A stretch of DNA of 64,000 nt from Rhizophagus irregularis (Eukaryota; Glomeromycota; Glomeromycetes; Glomerales; Glomeraceae), in assembly GCF_026210795.1 (NCBI RefSeq), contig NC_089437.1:2666001-2730000 (forward strand), given 5' to 3'. The translations under genes were made by a program, and so were the position numbers. Below the pieces are notes generated by a model. That model searched no databases. It had not been told where the DNA came from and saw nothing but the letters and a program-made list of their open reading frames with translations. Numbering within the stretch: position 1 is the first letter of the stretch; each line of letters begins with the position of its first letter. This document shows, piece by piece, positions 56,470 to 64,000 of the stretch.

Positions 56470-57824
56470 TTAACTAACTCTGGAAAGGTCATTTAACCAT
56501 TTATAAATAGAACTAAAATCACACTTTTCATAACCAGCAGTTTTAGAAAGTTGATTATATAACTGTTGAGCGATGGCACCTAAAATTATAGTAGAATTAG
56601 AATCAATAGCAGCTTTAACAGCTAATCTTGTATCTTTTGCCATTAAAGTGTTACTAAAACCGCCTTCATAATTTTTACTCGAAGGTACATTTGGAAGAAT
56701 ACCGGGATAAGGATTATAAACTTCACTTGACCAACATCTACCAGTTGATGTATTTAATATATTTGCTAGTAATTTTGCATCCATGCCAAGTTGCACTCCA
56801 AGATTCATTGTTTCTGCCACACCAACCATTGATATTGCTAATAACATATTATTACATATTTTTGCTATTTGTCCAGTACCTAGTTTTCCGCAATAAACTA
56901 TATTTTTACCCATATGACTTAAATATTCTTTTGCTTTATTGAAATCTTCTGAGGTAGATGCTCCTACCATAAATGTTAAAGTAGCGGCTTCGGCGCCAAC
57001 AATTCCTAGAAAAATCATGTATTTAAAAAGTACCGGAAATATTTTTTTCTTTTTTTTTTAAAAAAAAAAGGATATAAAATAAAAAAATTTACACACCTCC
57101 AGAGACAGGAGCATCGATAGCTCTAGCACCTTTATCAATAATCTGATTTGAAACTAGTTTGGAGACACTTTGATCAACAGTACTAGAATCAATTAAAAAA
57201 CTATTTTCATCGACACCATTAATTAAACTATCTTGTCCTTCTAAATAAACTTTTTTTACGTGGGGTGAAGATGGTAACATTGTAATTATTATTGAAGCTT
57301 TTCGTGCTACCTCAATTGGTGAATTTACATGAAAAATTGGTTTTTGAGATAGTGTTGATTTATGAAGTAATGTGAATTTTTCCATTGCAGCTTTATTTAT
57401 ATCATGTATGATTAATGGCGAATTCATTTTTTGATATAAATTATTGGCCATTTTGAAACCCTTTTATGAGAATGAGAAACATGGATTGATTAATTGAAAA
57501 AAAATCTTTTTTTCGAAAGTGAATTTCGTACCATCTGGCCAAGTCCGATAAATCCAACTGTGTCATTACGTGATATCTATTACAAATATAAAAAGAATAG
57601 TCATAAATACAAATTTTAATTTAACTCAAACATTTAATCTCTTTCACCTTAACTAAAAAAAAATTTTTTTTGTCAAATATTTATTACAATGTAAAATATT
57701 ATATATTTTCAAAAAAAAAAACAAATACCTGTGTGGAATAATAATGTTTATTCTGAATAATAGTCTTAGCCAGGAAAAATTTAGAATTCTTAGAAAAAGG
57801 GCGAAAGATATCAACACGAAACAT
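56470..57824 (-). CDS. 3-hydroxyisobutyrate dehydrogenase, mitochondrial (four exons)
   Basis: Exons 57729-57824, 57532-57576, 57097-57460 and 56470-57005 join to 346 residues. It oxidises 3-hydroxyisobutyrate to methylmalonate semialdehyde with NAD+ in valine breakdown. The N-terminus, FRVDIFRPFSKNSKFFLAK, is basic and lacks acidic stretches, as in mitochondrial presequences. The Rossmann motif GFIGLGQMG (about residues 39-47) is restored by joining exons 2 and 3. DAPVSGG crosses into GIVGAEAATLTFMVG at the last intron, and GTGQIAKICNNMLL holds the catalytic lysine. Length matches the family (about 300-340 plus presequence). All joins keep frame. The beta-hydroxyacid dehydrogenase superfamily includes close relatives, but the presequence supports this one. 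Confidence 0.92.
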
Positions 57825-58395
57825 TGGGAAACGACAAGATTTTAGGAAAGGTTTTTTTTTTTAGCGCAAAATCTAAAGATTCCACGTGGTTTGTAAATAC
57901 GTTTCTGGTTGCAATTAAAATCTAAATTTAGCATAATACCAGTTTTCTTTGTTTGTCGTCCATGAGGCGTAACTTGGCTTCTCATTTGTTTGCTGCGGGA
58001 ATTCAAAAAATTAATTTATTTTTAAATACGGCTTTTGTAATATTGTGGCTTGTCATCGCGATTGATCAATATTAAAAAATAAATTTGCTTGTTCTAAATG
58101 AGGAATAATAGTTTTAGTAGGCGCCATTCAGGATAATCAAATAGGGATTGAATCAAAAAAGGATGATCCCGATGCCTGTTATGGCGAGGGTTATTATGGC
58201 AGTGAACGGCAATCAGATAGTAGAAATGATTAATTTTAACACAGATTTCCTTTTAAGTTAATAAAATAAAGGAATTTATTAAAGTGGCGATGTCAAGAAA
58301 TATTTCTTTTCCCCCTTTTTCCCCTTAAGCTCTCATAAACATAGCTATTTAAAATAGCGAAGAATTTTATAAAATAATTACTTTTAATATTTATA
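57825..58395. promoter_or_regulatory. Divergent promoter region
   Basis: 571 bp between the divergent start codons of the dehydrogenase and the membrane-protein gene. Pyrimidine-rich CCCCCTTTTTCCCC (58312-58325) lies about 70 bp before the latter's ATG, a common setting for fungal transcription starts. No other element recognised. Confidence 0.45.
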
Positions 58396-59319
58396 ATGGC
58401 GTATGACGAAACTGACAAGATAGAAATCCCTATTACAAAGTTACAATGGGGTTTCAGAGGCGCTCAAATATTATTTGCGTTATTAGCAACGTTCACCATT
58501 TCAGCAGTTATTGGATGGGATAATAAATTTTTCTCAGCTAGTTTATTTTCAGTATTTTTCCTTTTCTTTTTACTTTTATCAACCTTCTTTGCTGCAGCAA
58601 TTGTTGGTATTCCTCACCTCTATAATACAAAGGGAAAATTCAAGAATGCAGCTAGAGCATTAGGAGTTCCTAGATTTGAATTCGTTTTGTCGGCAATTTG
58701 GGCTGTCTTAATATTCATATTTACATTTTTATTATCTATTGATGCCTTTGCATTAAGAAAATGTGATCCTTCTGATCCAAAATATTCGAATTATACTACG
58801 GGACCATCAAATCAAACTTTTTACAGTGGATTACCAAATGCTTGTAGAACTCAACGTGCCGCTAATGCATTCGGATGGTTTGCTCTTACCGCTTGGTTAT
58901 GTTCTCTCGCATTGACTGCAAAAGACTGGTATACGAATAGACGTCCACCGGTACCACAAGAACCGATTACATACGATAAAAAGCCTTCTAATATATCAGT
59001 ATCATCATCATTAGATGAACAAGGGTTACCAGATACATCTGCACAACATCAAGAAAATGTCCCCATGCAAACTATACATCCACAACCGCATCCGCAACAA
59101 CAACAATTTCAACCTTCTCCAACTTTTCCACAACAACAGTTTCAACAAACTTCTCCTCCAATTTTCCCACATCAACAAACTTTTAATTCTCCACCTTTAG
59201 CACCAACTCCAGGTCCAGCGCCACCTTTTCCGCAACCACAAATTCCAGGCCAAGGACAAGGTCAAGGGCAAGGGCAAGAGCAGCCCCCCATTTCTTTCCC
59301 CGAACCCAAACACTTTTAA
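58396..59319 (+). CDS. MARVEL-like four-helix membrane protein with Gln/Pro-rich tail
   Basis: 307 residues, single exon. Four hydrophobic segments at about 20-42 (FRGAQILFALLATFTISAVI), 46-72, 96-117 (VLSAIWAVLIFIFTFLL) and 154-176 (FGWFALTAWLCSLAL). The WGFRGAQ start of helix 1 and the loop cysteines (KCDPSDP and NACRTQ) between helices 3 and 4 fit MARVEL-type proteins of fungal plasma-membrane domains and vesicle traffic. The cytosolic tail (about 180-307) is Gln/Pro-rich, ending in a short GQGQGQ run. Domain assignment by pattern only. Could also be called a generic tetraspan protein. Expression and partners unknown. Confidence 0.75.
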   Translation: MAYDETDKIEIPITKLQWGFRGAQILFALLATFTISAVIGWDNKFFSASLFSVFFLFFLLLSTFFAAAIVGIPHLYNTKGKFKNAARALGVPRFEFVLSAIWAVLIFIFTFLLSIDAFALRKCDPSDPKYSNYTTGPSNQTFYSGLPNACRTQRAANAFGWFALTAWLCSLALTAKDWYTNRRPPVPQEPITYDKKPSNISVSSSLDEQGLPDTSAQHQENVPMQTIHPQPHPQQQQFQPSPTFPQQQFQQTSPPIFPHQQTFNSPPLAPTPGPAPPFPQPQIPGQGQGQGQGQEQPPISFPEPKHF

Positions 59320-59497
59320 TTTATATATTATATATATTGGCTTCTTTTAATTAATTATTTTTTATTAGAATCTTATTTAGATATTAGTTTTGCACCTTTA
59401 TCATGTACAATAAATTTTATTAAAATTGTTGTTTTTCGTTTTATTTTTTTTGACATTTTTTAAAAATACAAACAAATTTATAAATAATTAAAATAAC

Positions 59498-60412
59498 TTA
59501 AACATAACCAATTTCATTAAATACCCAAGATTTATTTTCATCTAGCCAGGATGTTATAGCTCCAGCCATAATTTTCTGATGATTTATATTACCAAAACGA
59601 TGATCAGCATCTTGAACTATCATCAACTTATGATACGGCTCGGGTCCAATTAACTTATCATATATGTATGCATCTTTTACAGAACAAACTTCATCTTTTG
59701 ATCCATGAATAGTCAATACTTTCACCTTTTGTTTATCAATATTTCTTACAACTGACGTATCTAAATTGTTTCTTTCTTTCAAATCATCATCTCGAATAAT
59801 ATATTCTCGATCACTATATTTAATCCAAACAAAAGATCCTTTTTTTTGTAGCTCTTCAAGTTGTTCAGGTTTAAAACGATTAGACGGCGCTTCTGTATGA
59901 TCGTACCGAGCTGAAAGATTTACAATTAATGGAACATCATTATACTTTGACGCGTATAAAAGCACATCTACTGCTCCTTTGCTATGACCACAAATGCATA
60001 AAACTTTACGATTGAGGTTTTCTCGAACATAAGTTATTATACACCGAATGTTTTCCACTTCTTCGTAATAATTTCCGTAAGCTCCAAATAAAAATATATA
60101 TATAGTTAGAAATCAAATTATTTCAGTTCAAAAAGTTCAAAAGTTAGACAAATATTTACTTGTTGTTCCTCCACTTAACCCATTTCCTTGGAAATCAAAG
60201 GATAATGTATGGTAAGGAATTCTTTCGATTACGCAGAGTATAGTTTTTGAAAATCGCGTGTTCAAAATACCGTGACATAAAATGACAATACCTTCGCTGG
60301 GTGCATTTGGTTTTAATTGAAGCCCAGCACTAAGATTGAACCCTTTACCAGTATCAACATAAAAAGTGGTTTCTTCCATTATTAAGGGGGGTATTCTATG
60401 ATTATCATGCAT
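59498..60412 (-). CDS. Alpha/beta hydrolase (two exons)
   Basis: Exons 60160-60412 and 59498-60081 join across a 78-bp GT-AG intron into 278 residues. Motifs of a serine hydrolase: CHGILNTRFSK (oxyanion region), FDFQGNGLSGG, the nucleophile elbow CGHSKGA (about residue 118), the acid in IHGSKDEVCS, and the histidine in DADHRFGN. The layout (HG, FDFxGxGxS, GHSKG, DxHRF) resembles small esterase/thioesterase-like enzymes found in fungi and plants. Substrate unknown. ATG at 60412 is used; a second in-frame ATG at 60379 (MEETTFYVD) starts closer to the domain and may be the true start. The 3' end converges with the membrane-protein gene 178 bp away. Confidence 0.88.
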
Positions 60413-61215
60413 TAATTCATAAAAACTATATCTTTTTATTAAGGGTGGTAGAATATATTAAGTCATACTAAAAAAAACATAATCATTTTTTTTTTGCTTA
60501 TACTTTTTCAAATCTCATTTAAAATATTCGTTAGAAAGCCTGGGTTCTATCTTTCAAATGAACTTAGTGCAGATAAAGTTTATAACAAAATATTACGCTA
60601 TGAAGTTGCACTTAAGTTTGCGAATCACTTATAAAATCTAAATTTAAACTTACGAAACTTTGTAAACTAATAATATAATTATTGAGAATACTTATGTCAA
60701 AGGGATCATTGTGCATAAAAATTTTACTAATACTCTTTTTATCTTTATTATGAAGTAGTGATTGGAATATTATAATTTTATAATGAATTAAATAGCAGAT
60801 AAGTAAATTTTAACAAACAAAAGATGGCAGAAAAAATATTAATTTTAGTACATAAGATTTGAAAAAGATTTATATAATAAAATTGAGTGTATATTTATCT
60901 TCTTTTTAAGTGTGTATCTAATAAAATATATACGTGGTCACGTGATGACCGACATTCTTTGTATGGAAATAATAGAAATTACGGCTATACTGACATTGTA
61001 CTTCTGTATTTCCGCAGCAATAATACTAAGACCTGAAGTGAAACTTCAATTGTTCATCATTACCATATAAAAACGGCAATACAAGATTCCGCACAATACT
61101 ATGTTGTCCTGTTCGCTTCTATTATAAATATGTTATATAAGGAGACTTAATATTATTTTTTCTTTATCTCAAAGTTTTATACGTTGTACATTTTAGAAGC
61201 CAATCGACTGCCCCT
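60413..61215. promoter_or_regulatory. Divergent promoter region upstream of HMG-CoA reductase
   Basis: 803 bp between divergent start codons, AT-rich. GTGGTCACGTGATGACCG (60933-60950) contains an inverted GGTCACGTGATGACC with a CACGTG E-box core, a plausible bHLH-type site in a sterol/metabolic setting, but this is inference. TATATAAGG lies at 61133-61141, about 80 bp before the ATG. Confidence 0.45.
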
Positions 61216-63269
61216 ATGTCAAAGGAACATAAATTATCGCCGGTGCACGTAAATCACCAAGTAACATGGTCGGGCTTTTATAAAAAATCTTTGCGTGAAC
61301 GTCAAACTCAGTTAAAGCTGGTCTTTCCACAAGTTTTTACTTCTTCAACACCTAGTTCAGTCTTTTCTTCTGTTTATGTTACTCCTGATACCTCTCCATG
61401 TAGTTCACCTATATCAGTAGATTTTTCTTCTAAAACAAATGATCAAAATACACCCTCCCACTCTGTACTTAATAATAATAATGAAATTAATTATTTAATA
61501 AATAAATTAGAAACTTTAGAAACTTTGTCTAATAAAAAGTTGTTTCCAATTAATGGACTTGACGAAAATATAGCGGATAATATGATTGAAAATTGTATTG
61601 GGTATGTGATTTATTTCCATTTTTTTTTTCAGATATCTTATATGAATAAATTAATTTATTTATCGTGATCTGAAATTATAGAACTATAGGTTTACCGGTC
61701 GGTTTGGCCCTAAATTTCATAATCAACGGAAAACCTATAATAATACCTATGGCGATTGAAGAACCGTCCGTTATTGCTGGAGTTTCTGGATCTGCTAAAA
61801 CCATATCTGCTTATAATGGTTTTAAAGCAACAACTACCGAGAGAAATACTATAGTGGCTCAAGTCTGTCTTTTAGATATTTCACAAGAGAACATGGATTT
61901 TGCCGTGGAAAAGGTCGTACATTAATCTTCATTTGCTAGGACTTCTTAAACTAAATCCTAACCTTAATTTTATTGATTTTTTTTTAGATAATGCAAAATA
62001 AATCTGAAATTATTAAAACTGCAAACAAATATTGTGATAATATGGTAAAAAGAGGTGGTGGTGTGTTTGATATCAATGCTCGAATTATTTCACGCAAAGC
62101 AAATCGAAATCGAAAACATTACCCGATAAATTCAGATAATTTCACGGAATGGCTAGTAGTACATATAACTATAGACGTTTGCAATGCGATGGGTGCAAAT
62201 TGTGCCAGCACTGTGGCTGAGGGCGTTGCTCCATTCCTTGCTGAACTTACTGGTGGTCGAATTGGTCTACGAATTGTTAGTAATTTGAATGTAGAAAGGA
62301 TGTCTAAGGTGAATTGATAAAACAACAAATAATAAAAGAATCTATTTTTTTCTCTGTAAACTGACATTAATATTTATCTATAGGCATCCTTTCGTATACC
62401 ATTGCACATGCTTGCATATAAATCATTAAGTGGCAAAGAAGTAGCTGCACGTATCATTGAAGCTTATGAATGGGCTGAGGTTGATCCTTATCGGGCAACA
62501 ACTCATAATAAGGGAATCATGAATGGCATTGACGCAGTTGCTCTAGCTACTGGTCAAGATTGGCGTGCAATTGAAGCTGCTGCTCATGCTTGGGCTTGTA
62601 ATGGCGTGAGAACTGATAGTGATAATTTTCAGTCAAATGGTAGCTATGGATCTTTAACTACTTATTGGATTGAAAAAGATGAACAACTAGCCACATCTGG
62701 CAAGCCCGATGATGAATGTTTAATGTTCTGTGGTGAATTAGAGTTACCTATAACGGTTGGTACCGCTGGCGGTGTTCTAAAAACCAATCAAGTCTATACA
62801 TATAATTTAGGTATAATGGGAAATCCTAATGCACAAGAGTTAGCCATGGTAAGTGTCTAATTTTATTTTTTTTAAAAAAAAAATTTGAATAATAATTTAT
62901 TATTAACATTTATTTATCTATGAACTTTTGCAGTCAATGGTATGTATAGGTCTTGCTCAAAATTTTGCAGCTCTTCGCGCACTAGCAACAGAAGGTATAC
63001 AACGTGGACATATGAGTCTTCACGCCAAGAATGTTGCCATTGCAGCTGGTTGTCCGGCTAATGCTGTTACGAGTATAGCTCAAAGAATGATTGAAAAAGG
63101 TAAAATAACATTATCATCAGCCAAGAACTTTATTGAAATCTATATGAATGAACAAGCTGATATTGGTAAAAACCTACTTTCAAATTCTCTTAAAATTGAA
63201 GATAAACTCGAAAAAGTTTGTGATAATTTAACAACTTTGAGTAGTCAAGTACAATGTCATATTAATTAA
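61216..63269 (+). CDS. Hydroxymethylglutaryl-CoA reductase, class II type (five exons)
   Basis: Exons 61216-61601, 61682-61913, 61988-62308, 62384-62848 and 62934-63269 give 579 residues. The enzyme interconverts HMG-CoA and mevalonate. It lacks the N-terminal membrane domain of the class I enzyme usual in fungi. Its motifs follow class II: TIGLPVGLALNFIINGK, PMAIEEPSVIAGVS (catalytic Glu), VCNAMGANCAST, GLRIVSNL, TTHNKGIMNGIDAVALATGQ (catalytic Lys and Asp), and SLHAKNVA (His). The N-terminus WSGFYKKSLRERQTQLK matches the class II start, then a Ser/Thr/Asn-rich insert (about residues 40-95) and LINKLETLETLSNKKL precede the core. Class II enzymes (about 430 residues) are typical of bacteria and archaea. 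A cytosolic location is likely. All exon joins keep frame. Confidence 0.93.
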
Positions 63270-63765
63270 AGAAAATTTTCATTAATTTAATAATTAATTT
63301 AATTATAAAAATATAAGATCTTGTTGAAAGGGTTTATTTTTTGTCGCGCCTGCAATATGTTCGTGTCGCACAATAAAAGTGATTTTAGCCATTACTTATA
63401 ACAGTTCAGAATACTTATTATAATTAAAATATGAAAGGCACAGAATGAAGTTTTCAATACTTGATCTAAATTTTATAACATTTATTAAGATTGTAAAAAT
63501 TCTTGCACCTCAGCCAAATAATAAAAAAACCAATTAATCAATTAATTTCTAACTTCTTTATATATAATGAGTTATAAACAAAGGGAATATGAAAGAAAAA
63601 TTTACAAAGAAATTATTATTAAAAAGGGAAAATATAATGAAAAAGAGAAGAAATATATATCCTAAATCACACTATAACATTAATATATCGAGAATTAGGA
63701 TAAATTAAAAAAATGTGTTCCTTTTTTAAAGGAAAAAAATTAAATTTACCAAAAATTTGTTGATA
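63270..63765. other. Convergent 3' intergenic region
   Basis: 496 bp of AT-rich sequence between HMG-CoA reductase (+) and the partial hydrolase (-). Possible poly(A) signals (AATAAA near 63373). No gene. Confidence 0.45.
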
Positions 63766-64000
63766 TTACCAACTCCTCCTTGATGCTTTACAACATTTTA
63801 ATACATCACTAATGATTCTATCCTCCCAATCCGGTCGAAATAAAAAACTACTATGGTCTAATCCCCGCATCATATGAACGGAGATATTATTTTTCAAAAG
63901 ATACTTATATATCTCAGATGATGGAACTATATTATCATATTCTGATAGATAAATGTATGTATTTGTTGGAAGCATATTTCGTGGCGAGACATAAAGAGCA
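63766..64000 (-). CDS. Alpha/beta hydrolase, C-terminal end (cut by window edge)
   Basis: The frame stays open past the edge: about 78 residues ending SRRSW and TAA at 63766. LSEYDNIVPSSEIYKYL carries the acid of the catalytic triad and RGLDHSSFLFRPDW the histidine, as in C-termini of alpha/beta hydrolases. The nucleophile lies outside the window. Substrate cannot be told. It differs in sequence from the hydrolase at 59498, so it is not a recent duplicate. Confidence 0.7.
   Translation of the reverse strand, partial: ALYVSPRNMLPTNTYIYLSEYDNIVPSSEIYKYLLKNNISVHMMRGLDHSSFLFRPDWEDRIISDVLKCCKASRRSW

Noticed and set aside
62119-62367. Minus-strand frame inside HMG-CoA reductase
   Set aside because: Antisense shadow of a well-supported exon.

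Overview
The window looks like nuclear DNA of a repeat-rich, very AT-rich fungus, most probably an arbuscular mycorrhizal (Glomeromycotina, Rhizophagus-like) genome. That placement is inferred from several things: short GT-AG introns of about 60-110 bp, intron-containing housekeeping genes, F-box/LRR genes, a GCR1_C-type DNA-binding protein, a degenerate APE-type LINE and dense non-autonomous DNA transposons. No database search was run. All homology statements rest on recognised motifs, and exon joins were chosen by hand so that frame and family motifs are kept.

Layout. 1-1.7 kb: ornithine decarboxylase. 1.7-14.5 kb: mostly repeats. These are two MITEs, a 2.6-kb inverted-repeat element (E1) packed with microexon-like units, a decayed single-exon reading frame with an in-frame TGA, and other inverted repeats. 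14.5-21.1 kb: a broken LINE on the minus strand (endonuclease, reverse transcriptase, RNase H), split by three small elements. 21-32.8 kb: nested repeats. A repeat family with a tRNA-like tail (called H here) is interrupted by two 1199-bp palindromic elements with 8-bp target duplications (P1, P2) and by a 5.1-kb element (E2). E2 carries roughly 27 tandem microexon/intron-like units. 33.4-34.4 kb: further short repeats.

Gene-rich part, 35.1-64.0 kb: a BEACH/pseudokinase/WD40 protein like WDR81 (-), an F-box/LRR gene (+), a 1102-residue AT-hook/GCR1_C protein (-), a second F-box gene (+), a gene joining a CENP-B-type DNA-binding region to an isochorismatase-like hydrolase (+), mitochondrial 3-hydroxyisobutyrate dehydrogenase (-), a MARVEL-like four-helix membrane protein (+), an alpha/beta hydrolase (-), a class II (bacterial-type) HMG-CoA reductase with five exons (+), and the 3' end of another alpha/beta hydrolase (-). 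These genes do not form one pathway. Metabolically they touch polyamine synthesis, valine degradation and HMG-CoA/mevalonate chemistry.

The most unusual signals are E1 and E2. Tandem short exon-like segments alternate with introns whose donor, branch site (TACTAAC) and often acceptor lie inside short perfect inverted repeats, and one exon is conserved at the protein level between the two elements. Second is the CENP-B/isochorismatase fusion, whose seven exons stay in one frame.
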